Origin: UBA2365 sp964594045
Lineage (GTDB): Bacteria; Bacteroidota; Bacteroidia; Chitinophagales; Saprospiraceae
Length of the DNA: 54,343 bases
Direction of reading: 5' to 3'
NCBI GenBank assembly: GCA_964594045.1
Contig: CAZQKR010000025.1
Location: 1 to 54,343, forward strand
Below are positions 17,548 through 26,573 of this stretch, one piece after another. Under the pieces are notes generated by a model. That model was not told the DNA's origin, did no database searches, and was given only the letters and a program-made list of their open reading frames with translations. The first letter of the stretch is position 1. Each line of letters opens with the position of its first letter. The position numbers and the translations under genes were made by a program.

Positions 17548-20500
17548 TTAGAAGCTGACTGTTGCCCCAACATACATTCTTCTTGGGAATGAATAAAATC
17601 CGGGAGCAAGCAGGCGCCATTGATACATATCCAGGAAGTTCTCGACAGGTCTGCCTGTTGCTTCGATATCTGCGATACGGTCCCTTCCGTAGTAAGATAA
17701 TAGATAGCCTGAATCTTCCGGAGATCCCGTGACGCTGTACACTCCGATCACATTTTTGATATCCAGAATATTCTGTACCCTGAAATACACGTTCACAAAA
17801 GCTTTGTCTCTAATGGAAATATCCTTATCCACTTTCAGGTCGATATTAAAGTACCATGGCAATCTAGCACCATTGATGGCACCGAGGAAACCACTTCCTC
17901 CGAATGGTGTCGGATTGAATGTCCTGGTGTAAGGCCTTCCTGAAACTGCTGTGATCAGCATATTTACACCAGTATTTGCCAAAATGTCCAGTCCGGCAAT
18001 TCTCGGACCATTATATCGTTTTCCGCTTGCGTACCTGTAATCTACCACAGAAGAAATCCTGTGTCTTTCATCGTATGAAAGTGGTATCAGATACCTCAGG
18101 TTGCCCCTGGAATTGATGCCTCTTGAGGAGTTGGCATCAGATCCGGTTCCATTGGCAAACTGTAATGTATAAGCCACCTGGAATTCGAGATTTCCTGTCC
18201 TTCTGTAATCATAGGTGAAAGAAAATCCTTTAACTGTTCCAAAGTCGATATTATCATAACTTTCATATTGGTTGACCGGAGTCGGAATGAAAGGGAAAAC
18301 CCTGTTCTGGATCATATCCCTGAGTTCCTTATAATATGAAGATATTTTCAAAGCTGAGGTGTTGGAAAGTTTTTGCTGGAAGCCCACTTCATAGTCAACT
18401 GTCTTCTCAGGTCTGAGGTTCGGATTGGCATACAATGACCTTACATTATCCTCAAAATAATAATATACCAAAGGAGAACCGAATGAGTTGGCCGGCGGAC
18501 GCTGAACGGTGACGTCATAGTGTGCAAAGAAGCCCGCTTCATCTGAAATAGGGAATGAGAAGGCTATCCTCGGCATGAAATTAAACTGAGGTGAATAATC
18601 TTCGAAAGAGTTATTCGGATCATAGTCAGGATCCTTGATATTCAGTATCCTTGAACCGTCTGACCTTCCAACGTAGGAAGGATTGACCAGTTTTCCTGCA
18701 AAAAGAATATTACCTTCAGTTGAGGTTCCGTTTGGATAATACCACTGATCTCCTTTCCGGAAGCCAACCAGCCCGTCAGATTCAGGACTATCAACATAAA
18801 CTTTATAGTCATCACCGATAGAAGATGGCTGGTCTTTACCCAGTCGTGTATAATAATCTTTTGCTGTTTCTATTTCATAAAGCGCATAAGGATCTTTCAG
18901 GACCCTGGTGTTAGCATCATAATAATCCACCCTTAAACCGAGTCGGAAAATGATATCCCTGAATGAGAATTTATCCTGGATATATCCGGCATAATAAATA
19001 GGCACTCTTGGTGCGATCGGCATGGTACTCCTTCCTGTCCCAAAGAAATCATTGAATTTGGAGGAAGTAGGCAATTTATTTCCGAGGTAATCATATCCGT
19101 AATATCCCAGCATGGTATTGTCATTCAGTTCACTCGCAGAAAACATGTCCAGTGTCAGTTTGGAAGGATCAATCCCATCCACATTGACGTAATCATGAAT
19201 GCTTTGACCTGTTACTTCCCTGACGGACTTGTAAAATTTCAGGTCACTATCTTCGACCACATTGGTGTTATACCGGATAAAACTGAGCTGCTGTCCAAAT
19301 ATTGTCGTATCGATGGTACCCACATTGCTCGTGGTATCCACACCGAAGATATGCCTGTCATTGGCATACAAACGGGCAATTTCCCAAAGTCTGAATGGGC
19401 TCACACCCCAGGATCTCTCAACCCTTTGTTCGACGATAAAGCCTAGCTCGATATTGTGTCTTCCCTTGTTACTTCCACCGGGTAAAAAGTCCAGACCAAC
19501 CGTTACGTTTCCGGTATATCTTTCCCTTTCCTCTTTGGAAAAGCTGTTGTACACCTGGCCCACATTATTATAAAGATCATCCCATACAACGCTTGAAGAG
19601 CTGACCAGACGACCATTCACTGTGTTGTATCTTGCCAATACAGGATTGATCTCCTCATTTGCCGTAAAATCACCTTCCAGTTGACGATATCCCACAAAAT
19701 CCACAAAAGTACCAGGGGCAATTTCCACTACACCCGGTCCTTTCCAGATACTGGTATCCACAAATTCTATAGCGTCCACCCATTGTCTGTCTGTATTGCC
19801 CAAATAGCCATAGTTGAATAATCTGTCTTCATGCCTGAGGTCTTCAGTTCTGCCGAATCTCTTTTCATAACCAGCCTGAATGGTATAATATGCATTACGG
19901 ATAGCACTTGATGATCTTTTTGCTCTGTCTTCAACGCTTTGGTCCGGCCTGATACCCTGAGCACCCAGACGGTGACGATATCTGAAGTTAGCGCGGTAAC
20001 CGTTTGAATAATAATAAGGGTTATTTACCCAGTTGAGCAAATCCCAGCCACCGGGAGTAAATCTGTCCACGTTGTTAAAGTAGCTGCCAGAAAGAGAAAC
20101 ATCAATATTATTGCTCACTTTGGCATCCAGTCTTCCTGTGAGGTCAATACTGTTGCTATTGGTATTAGGTTCAGCTTTCCAGGGCTCTCCCACATCTTCG
20201 TTGGAAAGGAAGGTAGCAGTCGGGATCAATGAACCACCAACCAGTTTCATCGGCTCGGCCTCAAGTTCGCGGATCTTTTCTTCACTCAGACGATAGACAC
20301 CGACTGCTGAGGGCGCACCGTCAAGCGTGGCTGAATATCTTCCGGAAAGTCTGAATCCGATAATTGACTCATTGGTCGTTTTATTTTTTAAAATGGGTCC
20401 GGACAGATAACCGTTGAACAGGTTGTATCCGTAAGGATCGAGAAACTGGGATGTTTCAGCCTCGATACCACCTGAAAACCTGGAAGAAGGTCCTTTGGAA

Positions 20501-21156
20501 GTGATGGAGATCAATCCACCGGTCACGTCACCGTATTTTGCTTCCATACCTCCGGTGATCACCTGCAGCTGGTCGATCTCGGATTCCGGGATCAGACCCA
20601 TAACGCGGATACCATCCACATAATAGGCCGTTGCGTCAGTTCTTGAACCACGGATTGAAATTGCACCGTCATTTACAGAAGAAAGACCTGCGGTAGTTGA
20701 AGCGATCGCGTTTACGTTCCTTGAAGGCAGGTTTTTGATCTTTTCTGAGGTAACTGTTCCTCCGGAAGTCGTGTTGTCAATCTCGATCAAAGGGGCTTTG
20801 TATTCCGTGATCACCACTTGTTCCAGCACCTGTCCTTCTGTTCCGATTTCAAAATTCAACCTGTTGACCCTTCCTGCAAGGATCACCACGCCTGTTTGTT
20901 TTGCTGTGGTATAACCGACATACCTTGCTTCAACATCATAAGTACCGGGGTCCAGATTGGAAAGCATGTAGTTTCCGTCCAGATCTGTCTCGGTACCCGT
21001 CACCAGGGTATTGCCTTTATACAGGGCAACGGTTCCGAACAAAATAGGTTCTTTGGTATCTTTATCCACTACTTTCCCTTCAAGAGAAGTCTGGGCAAAA
21101 GATAAACTGAATCCAAAAAACAACAACAATTGAATTGCGAGTAATTTTTTTATCAT
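17548..21156 (-). CDS. TonB-dependent outer-membrane receptor
   Basis: 1202 residues: signal peptide (MIKKLLAIQLLLFFGFSLSFA), a carboxypeptidase-regulatory-like beta-sandwich (about 23-95, GKVVDKDTKEPILFGTV to YVGYTTAK), the plug (about 125-220, with SIRGSRTDATAYYVDGIRV) and a large 22-strand barrel ending in MYVGATVSF. There is no SusC-type extension or adjacent susD, so it is not a glycan importer of the classic type. It heads a minus-strand series with the giant T9SS-like protein and a PorV-family barrel. Such receptor/cargo/PorV groups occur repeatedly in Saprospira-like genomes as I recall them; the transported ligand is unknown. Confidence 0.9.
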   Translation of the reverse strand: MIKKLLAIQLLLFFGFSLSFAQTSLEGKVVDKDTKEPILFGTVALYKGNTLVTGTETDLDGNYMLSNLDPGTYDVEARYVGYTTAKQTGVVILAGRVNRLNFEIGTEGQVLEQVVITEYKAPLIEIDNTTSGGTVTSEKIKNLPSRNVNAIASTTAGLSSVNDGAISIRGSRTDATAYYVDGIRVMGLIPESEIDQLQVITGGMEAKYGDVTGGLISITSKGPSSRFSGGIEAETSQFLDPYGYNLFNGYLSGPILKNKTTNESIIGFRLSGRYSATLDGAPSAVGVYRLSEEKIRELEAEPMKLVGGSLIPTATFLSNEDVGEPWKAEPNTNSNSIDLTGRLDAKVSNNIDVSLSGSYFNNVDRFTPGGWDLLNWVNNPYYYSNGYRANFRYRHRLGAQGIRPDQSVEDRAKRSSSAIRNAYYTIQAGYEKRFGRTEDLRHEDRLFNYGYLGNTDRQWVDAIEFVDTSIWKGPGVVEIAPGTFVDFVGYRQLEGDFTANEEINPVLARYNTVNGRLVSSSSVVWDDLYNNVGQVYNSFSKEERERYTGNVTVGLDFLPGGSNKGRHNIELGFIVEQRVERSWGVSPFRLWEIARLYANDRHIFGVDTTSNVGTIDTTIFGQQLSFIRYNTNVVEDSDLKFYKSVREVTGQSIHDYVNVDGIDPSKLTLDMFSASELNDNTMLGYYGYDYLGNKLPTSSKFNDFFGTGRSTMPIAPRVPIYYAGYIQDKFSFRDIIFRLGLRVDYYDANTRVLKDPYALYEIETAKDYYTRLGKDQPSSIGDDYKVYVDSPESDGLVGFRKGDQWYYPNGTSTEGNILFAGKLVNPSYVGRSDGSRILNIKDPDYDPNNSFEDYSPQFNFMPRIAFSFPISDEAGFFAHYDVTVQRPPANSFGSPLVYYYFEDNVRSLYANPNLRPEKTVDYEVGFQQKLSNTSALKISSYYKELRDMIQNRVFPFIPTPVNQYESYDNIDFGTVKGFSFTYDYRRTGNLEFQVAYTLQFANGTGSDANSSRGINSRGNLRYLIPLSYDERHRISSVVDYRYASGKRYNGPRIAGLDILANTGVNMLITAVSGRPYTRTFNPTPFGGSGFLGAINGARLPWYFNIDLKVDKDISIRDKAFVNVYFRVQNILDIKNVIGVYSVTGSPEDSGYLLSYYGRDRIADIEATGRPVENFLDMYQWRLLAPGFYSFPRRMYVGATVSF

Positions 21157-21571
21157 ACTACTTTAATTTATATAACACATTGAATAATGTCCTAATTGCC
21201 GGCTGTTACCCCTTTAGAAATCAATGATGAAATCTTAGTCATTCCAATTATCCCAGGCTTGGGATAAAAAGGCTACAATGATAGTGAAAAAATAAATCAT
21301 AACAAAAAAAGACAGACTTAACCGCTCACAACTGACAAAAAATACAGTTTTGTTGAATGAAAAGATCAATCTTCATTTTTACAATTTTTGTGCTGTGATG
21401 AGAGACTTGATCCGGAATTGATTTACGACAACTGAAACGCGTGAAACACATCATTAATTTCCCGGGTAGCCTTGCAGATTTCAACACCTGAAATTTCATC
21501 TGCGCGGACTAAATAAATTGATTTTTCTCTGACACTCATGATCATCCTATAGAAATCCAATTCTATAAGGA
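21157..21571. other. Intergenic region upstream of the TonB-dependent receptor
   Basis: 415 bp containing the palindrome at 21248-21267 and AT-rich sequence. A 71-codon minus-strand frame at 21423-21638 overlaps the end of the dehydrogenase gene and has no support as a gene. No terminator is visible for the dehydrogenase. Confidence 0.5.
21248..21267. promoter_or_regulatory. Palindrome, candidate operator of the receptor gene
   Basis: TTATCCCA and TGGGATAA form a perfect 8-bp inverted repeat around GGCT. It sits about 92 bp upstream of the receptor start codon. Two-fold symmetry with a 12-bp centre-to-centre spacing suits a dimeric regulator; a hairpin role is also possible. Confidence 0.45.
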
Positions 21572-22507
21572 TCAATCCGTTTCCAGTATGAGTTGAAGTA
21601 CCTTTCCGGCGATTTTTTCCCTGGATTCTTTTGTCCATCCGGCAATATGCGGAGTAAGGATCACATTTTTAAAACCGTAAAGTTTTTGATACATCGCAGT
21701 TTCCAGTTGGTCATAAGTTTCAGGTTTTTCATTTTCGAGCACATCCAGACCGGCTCCCAAAATTTTTCCTGATTCAACATTTTGGATCAGATCCGCCGTG
21801 TTGACAATTTTTCCCCGTGACGTGTTGATCAGATACAATTGCTTTTTGCATCGGTCAAAAAAGTCATTATGTATGAAATTCCGGGTTTCTGCTGTCAGCG
21901 GAATATGCAAGCTTATAATTTCAGCATTTAGCTGTATATCAGTTAAACTTACTTCCCTGACATAACGGTACTCCCTGTCAAAATGCTGCCTGTATTTATC
22001 ATAAACCAAAATTTCCGTATCAAAACCGCGGAGTTTTTTTGCAAATGCAGGTCCGGTATGCCCAAATCCGATAATGCCTACTGTTTTACCGTCGAGTTCA
22101 TTTCCTCTGAAAGACTCTCTTTCCCATGCTCCTGAAGTCACATTCTGATGGGCCGGACAAATAAAATTCAACAGGCTGAGCAACAGGGTCAATGCGTGCT
22201 CCCCAACTGCATTGGCATTGCCATCCGGTGTGCTGAACACACGGATCCCCAAGTTTTGTGCAAGCTGAACGTCTATCGTATCAAGACCCGAACCCAGCCT
22301 GATGATCTTTTTCAGTTTTCCGGGATTGGCAAGGAATTCCGCATCAATCCTGGTTTTGGTATTCACCACGATCACTTCAAAATTACCTGCCGCTTCCCTG
22401 GCAGCTTCGGATGTGATGTCAGGCTGATAACTGAATTGCATATTCGCGGCTTCCAGACCATCGGTCAAAAGTTGGTGCACCGTGTCACAAATGAGTATCC
22501 TATCCAT
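21572..22507 (-). CDS. D-isomer-specific 2-hydroxyacid dehydrogenase
   Basis: 311 residues. The NAD-binding fingerprint GIIGFGHTGPAFAKKL is around 144-159. Catalytic residues are all in place: the Arg in NTSRGKIV, the Glu in GAGLDVLENE and the His in TPHIAGWT. The substrate pocket cannot be read from motifs, so it may act on 3-phosphoglycerate, glyoxylate or another 2-keto acid. It differs from the SerA at 44561, in which the histidine is replaced. It is a single gene, divergent from the HEAT/cyclophilin gene. Confidence 0.88.
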   Translation of the reverse strand: MDRILICDTVHQLLTDGLEAANMQFSYQPDITSEAAREAAGNFEVIVVNTKTRIDAEFLANPGKLKKIIRLGSGLDTIDVQLAQNLGIRVFSTPDGNANAVGEHALTLLLSLLNFICPAHQNVTSGAWERESFRGNELDGKTVGIIGFGHTGPAFAKKLRGFDTEILVYDKYRQHFDREYRYVREVSLTDIQLNAEIISLHIPLTAETRNFIHNDFFDRCKKQLYLINTSRGKIVNTADLIQNVESGKILGAGLDVLENEKPETYDQLETAMYQKLYGFKNVILTPHIAGWTKESREKIAGKVLQLILETD

Positions 22508-22833
22508 TTTTTATCCTGTTAATTGAATGCGCAAAATATGAAAAGCAGCTCTGAAAATGTTTATAACGTCCATTGCAAAACAAAGGCATTGAAGGTTCAT
22601 GGGTCAGTTTTGCGGTAAGTCCGGACAGCATCATTTTCACTTTAATATCAGAGAATCACAGTCCATCGACAAGCATTTTTTCCAATTTTATTGATCATTC
22701 CGTAAAAAAGAACAGTTAGAAAGCAAAATTAATCACTTTTATAAAAATTATGTAGCTTTGCCCATTCTTTACACAAGTAGGTTTTAATAGGTCCAATCTT
22801 TTCGATATCAGGATAACATCAACAGTATAAAAA
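22508..22833. other. Divergent promoter region
   Basis: 326 bp between the divergent dehydrogenase and HEAT/cyclophilin genes. It contains the TAGCTTTG element at 22753-22760. Nothing else is recognisable. Confidence 0.5.
22753..22760 (+). promoter_or_regulatory. Candidate -7 box, TAGCTTTG
   Basis: Exact TAnnTTTG match, about 74 bp before the start codon of the HEAT/cyclophilin gene; the -33 region is not well conserved. The gcvT gene would share this transcript. Confidence 0.4.
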
Positions 22834-24831
22834 ATGAAAAAACACTTACTTTATCTGCTTCCGTTTATTCTGCTGGCCGGTTGTGTTCCACCCAAGGAAA
22901 AACGAACAGATGACATTTCACTGAACCTGGATGATCCGATCTACCAGAAAATCATTGAAATGCAGGACCAACAGAATCTTGAGGGACTGTACCCCTTTTT
23001 AAAGGATAAGCAGGCTTCCTACAGATATGCTGCTGCAATGGCTTTCGGGTCGATCGGAGATGCGGCATGCCTGGATTCCTTATTTCCGGTTTTGCGGGAT
23101 GCGGTTCCTGAAGTCCGTTCAGCTGCTGCTTTTTCACTGGGGAAAATTGGTGACCCGCGGGCTCAGGATTCACTGATTGCGGTATTTGACGCATTTCCTG
23201 AACTCCCGCCCAATAACCCGGTGAACGCAACTATTCTTGAGGCCATCGGCAGATGCGGCACAAAAGAGCAACTGATCAATATTGCAGGAGTTTCAACCTA
23301 CAGGCCATCAGACACATTGCTGCTGTACGGACAGGCAAAAGCCATTTACCAGTTTGCCTTGAGGGAGATCCATACTGCTGAAGGCACTAAAAAAATGGTG
23401 GATTTACTGACTTCCCGGATCTATCCGGATAATGTCAGACTGATCGCTTCTGGTTATGTGAAACGGACTAAAAACATCAATCTGATCCCTTATCGATCCC
23501 GTTTACAAAAAACATACTCCAATGAAGACAACCCGTTGATCAAAATGGATGTCGCATACGCGCTGACCAGGACTTCAGACCCGGAAATTCTGGCTTTACT
23601 GATGTCTGAACTTCAAAATAAAAATGATTACCGACTGAAAGTCAATATCATAAAAGGTTTTAACCATTTCCCCTACCCGATGGTCATCGATACGATATAC
23701 AAGCAACTCACGAATCCTAACCTGCATATCGCGGAAACCGCAGCACAGTTCCTGGTGGACTACGGTTTACCAAATGACGTACGCACTTACCGGCAGTATG
23801 CAATGACTGAATTACCATGGCAGGTAAGGACGAAAGTCTATGAAGCGGTTGTAAAGCACGGTCCATCGTATTTTATGTCAACCAAGGCGGGCGCATACTG
23901 GGAGATCAGGGATCTGATCACTAAAGCCACTGGGCCATACGAAAAAGCAGCATATATCCGCCTGTTGGGTTATGATCAAAATCAACTGGCTCAGATTGAA
24001 AAACAAGGTTTGCTCGCAGAAGACCTTGTACTGAAAAGTGCAGGCGGAGAGGCTTTATACATGCTGATGAGCCAGGATCAGGCTGCCAAAATGGGCGGGA
24101 TCCGTTTGAACCTGCTCAAAAAACAGCTTGCTCCGGTGGTGTTGAAAGCTTTTCAGAGTGAAGATCCCGCAATAATTTACTGGGCTGCAAAAGGATTGAA
24201 CGACTGCCCCTACGACTTGATAAAGGAATTCCCCGATGTTGAATTTTTGGATGCAGCCAAAAATGGCATGAGTTCCCCGGGAGATATCGAAACCTATAAT
24301 GAATTGTTGAAGCTGGAAAGCAAACTGCAAAACAAAAAATTCAAACCCGTTACTTCTGAAAACAAATTGCCTGTTGACTGGAATTTCCTGAAACTATTGA
24401 ATGATTCGACCATCGCTGTTGTCGAAACAACTAAAGGCAAATTTGAAATCCAGCTGATGCTGAAAAATGCACCTTTGACCTGTTTTAATTTTGCGAAGCT
24501 GATACAGGAAAAATTCTATGAAGGAAAGGTATTCCACAGGGTAGTCCCAAATTTTGTAGTTCAGACAGGGTGCCCCAGAGGCGATGGTTTTGGTAGTCTG
24601 AAATACACCATAAGGTCTGAATTTTCCCCTTTGAGTTATGATTCCGGGGCTTATGTCGGTATGGCATCTGCCGGTCCGCATACTGAATCTTCTCAATGGT
24701 TTGTCACCAACAGTCACGCATTACACCTTGACGGCAATTACACCATATTCGGAAAAGTAGTGAAAGGTATGGATGTTGTACATTCCATAGAGATCGGAGA
24801 TTCGATCAAATCGGTAAAATTAAAATCTTAA
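22834..24831 (+). CDS. HEAT-repeat lipoprotein with C-terminal cyclophilin domain
   Basis: 665 residues. The signal ends LLAGC (Cys16), so the protein should be lipid-anchored in the periplasm or outer membrane. Residues about 30-450 are helical HEAT-like repeats; the clearest early ones read YRYAAAMAFGSIGDAACLDSL and VRSAAAFSLGKIGDPRAQDSL. The last 145 residues (about 522-665) form a cyclophilin-type peptidyl-prolyl isomerase, with FHRVVPNFVVQTGCPRGDG and SSQWFVTNS as the active-site segments. The combination suggests an envelope folding factor whose HEAT scaffold holds clients. gcvT starts 23 bp downstream, probably on the same transcript, although no functional link is evident. Confidence 0.9.
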   Translation: MKKHLLYLLPFILLAGCVPPKEKRTDDISLNLDDPIYQKIIEMQDQQNLEGLYPFLKDKQASYRYAAAMAFGSIGDAACLDSLFPVLRDAVPEVRSAAAFSLGKIGDPRAQDSLIAVFDAFPELPPNNPVNATILEAIGRCGTKEQLINIAGVSTYRPSDTLLLYGQAKAIYQFALREIHTAEGTKKMVDLLTSRIYPDNVRLIASGYVKRTKNINLIPYRSRLQKTYSNEDNPLIKMDVAYALTRTSDPEILALLMSELQNKNDYRLKVNIIKGFNHFPYPMVIDTIYKQLTNPNLHIAETAAQFLVDYGLPNDVRTYRQYAMTELPWQVRTKVYEAVVKHGPSYFMSTKAGAYWEIRDLITKATGPYEKAAYIRLLGYDQNQLAQIEKQGLLAEDLVLKSAGGEALYMLMSQDQAAKMGGIRLNLLKKQLAPVVLKAFQSEDPAIIYWAAKGLNDCPYDLIKEFPDVEFLDAAKNGMSSPGDIETYNELLKLESKLQNKKFKPVTSENKLPVDWNFLKLLNDSTIAVVETTKGKFEIQLMLKNAPLTCFNFAKLIQEKFYEGKVFHRVVPNFVVQTGCPRGDGFGSLKYTIRSEFSPLSYDSGAYVGMASAGPHTESSQWFVTNSHALHLDGNYTIFGKVVKGMDVVHSIEIGDSIKSVKLKS

Positions 24832-24854
24832 TTATAAATTCTTTTAATATTGTA

Positions 24855-25976
24855 ATGGAAACAAAAAAAACAAGTCTATACGATCATCATATCGGGATGA
24901 ATGCCAAAATGGCGCCATTTGCCGGATATCACATGCCTGTTTCCTACTCAGGCATCACAGAAGAACATATCAATGTCAGGGAAAATGTGGGCGTTTTTGA
25001 TGTATCGCATATGGGTGAATTCATTGTGGAGGGGAAAAATGCACTGGCTTTTGTACAAAGCATCAGTTCCAACGATGCTGAAAGACTCCACATTGGTGAT
25101 GCACAATACTCCTGCATACCGAATGACAAGGGAGGTATTGTGGATGATTTTATCCTCTATCGGTTGGATGACAGCGACCTGGAAGAGGGTGCCAACAGGT
25201 TCATGATGGTGGTCAATGCATCCAATATTGACAAGGATTGGGCTTGGATAAGCAGGTTTTTGCCTGAAGAAACCAGGTTGATGAACCGTTCTGATGACTA
25301 TGGTATTTTGGCAGTTCAGGGTCCAAAAGCCACAGCTTTATTGAGTATGATCAGCAGGGAAAAACTCGATGAGATTTCATTTTACAGCTTTATCATCGGG
25401 GAAGTTGCAGGAATCAAAAATGTGATCATATCAGCAACGGGTTACACGGGCGCAGGTGGATTTGAGCTGTATGCCCTGAATGAAGATATTCCTGCATTAT
25501 GGGAGGCAATTTTCTCCACAAAGGACCAGACCGGTGTGATGCCGGCAGGTTTGGGAGCGAGAGATACTTTAAGGCTTGAAATGGGTTATTGTTTGTATGG
25601 CAATGACCTCAACGACAGTACTTCTCCGCTTGAGGCCGGGTTGGGCTGGATCACCAAACTCAAGAAAAACAGCCAGTTTCCCTCCAAGGATCTCTTTATT
25701 TCCCAAAAGGAAAAAGGACTGGAAAGATCTCTCGTAGGTTTTATCATGGAAGACAAACGGATTCCCAGACATGGATATCCGATCCAGGATATGGACGGTC
25801 ATGTGATCGGCGAAGTCACTTCCGGCACACATTCGCCTTCTCTGGATGTACCTATCGGAATGGGTTATGTATTAAAATCATACGCTTTACCGGAAACAAG
25901 CGTTCAGATCGATTTTGGCAGAAAATGCCAGAAAGCTAAATTGATCAAGCTTCCGTTCTATAAAAAGCCGGAATGA
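24855..25976 (+). CDS. gcvT: Aminomethyltransferase (glycine cleavage T-protein)
   Basis: 373 residues. T-protein transfers the methylene group of aminomethyl-lipoyl-H protein to tetrahydrofolate. Typical features are the start KTSLYDHHIGMNAKMAPFAGYHMPV, DVSHMGEF, the YTGAGGFELY folate-site motif and GLGARDTLRLEMGYCLYGNDL, and a C-terminal barrel domain with GEVTSGTHSPSL. It is cytoplasmic. Other glycine-cleavage genes are absent from the window; the operon partner here is the HEAT/cyclophilin gene. A terminator-like inverted repeat follows at 25993. Confidence 0.97.
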   Translation: METKKTSLYDHHIGMNAKMAPFAGYHMPVSYSGITEEHINVRENVGVFDVSHMGEFIVEGKNALAFVQSISSNDAERLHIGDAQYSCIPNDKGGIVDDFILYRLDDSDLEEGANRFMMVVNASNIDKDWAWISRFLPEETRLMNRSDDYGILAVQGPKATALLSMISREKLDEISFYSFIIGEVAGIKNVIISATGYTGAGGFELYALNEDIPALWEAIFSTKDQTGVMPAGLGARDTLRLEMGYCLYGNDLNDSTSPLEAGLGWITKLKKNSQFPSKDLFISQKEKGLERSLVGFIMEDKRIPRHGYPIQDMDGHVIGEVTSGTHSPSLDVPIGMGYVLKSYALPETSVQIDFGRKCQKAKLIKLPFYKKPE

Positions 25977-25992
25977 TCTAGTAAAGAAATAG

Positions 25993-26029
25993 TTAGGGGC
26001 TGTTCAATAAGTGATTGAGCAGTCCCTAA
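25993..26029. terminator. Inverted repeat after gcvT, terminator-like
   Basis: TTAGGGGCTGTTCAAT (25993-26008) pairs with ATTGAGCAGTCCCTAA (26014-26029) around a 5-nt loop with small mismatches. There is no T-run on either side, so termination is uncertain. The outer sequence GGGGCTGTTCAATAAGT also resembles the ends of some insertion sequences. Confidence 0.5.
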
Positions 26030-26197
26030 AATTATTGGTGCCAACATTCATTTACTTCCAACTGTAAAATAATATCAAACTGCCTGATCAGCTGAAGTCG
26101 CAAACTTCCAGCGAAATGCCCTGCATACAAAAAAATACGAAACCGTCCGAAGTTGTATACATCTGGCAAAAAAGTTATTTGAATGATCCTTTAAAAA

Positions 26198-26429
26198 TAC
26201 AAAAGTACTATTCAAAATATACAAATTACTTTTCAAATAATACAAATTACTTTTCAAATATCACAAATTACTTTTCAAATATCACAAATTACTTTTCAAA
26301 TAATACAGAATATCTTTCAATTAATAAAATGTATCTTTCAAATATCACAAAATACCTTTCGTATTATACAAAATACCTTTAATATTATACAATATACCTT
26401 TCAAATAATCAAAAGTAATATTCAAATAA
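26198..26429. repeat. Array of eleven 21-bp tandem repeats
   Basis: Units begin near 26198 (22 bp), 26220, 26241, 26262, 26283, 26304, 26325, 26346, 26367, 26388 and 26409. Units 2-5 are nearly identical (ACAAATTACTTTTCAAATA core) and the outer units drift, especially at positions 7-12, while CTTTCAAAT is kept. There are no spacers. The 21-bp period equals two turns of B-DNA, so the short A/T tracts recur on the same helical face. Confidence 0.92.
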
Positions 26430-26573
26430 TCAAAAGAGGGTGGTCAACTTTCTATTTTATTCATTACATTGAATAGAATGGCTGATTCATTTGATCAAAC
26501 ACATTGGATTTTTGGTCAAAATTAATACAACGGTCCTGCAGAATTCAACAATGTGCTTTGATGCCCATCATAT

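Larger units (their letters stand above)
25977..26573. other. Long AT-rich intergenic region with 21-bp repeats
   Basis: 597 bp between the converging gcvT and GH53 genes. It contains the inverted repeat at 25993-26029 and the 21-bp repeat array at 26198-26429. The remaining bases have no recognisable element. Because 21 is divisible by three, the array stays open in some frames, giving spurious reading frames on both strands. Confidence 0.7.

Noticed and set aside
21423..21638. 71-codon minus-strand reading frame
   Set aside because: It overlaps the end of the 2-hydroxyacid dehydrogenase gene in another frame and shows no signal or motif.
26198..26429. CRISPR-like array
   Set aside because: Units are directly adjacent with no unique spacers, the units are diverged and no cas gene is near.
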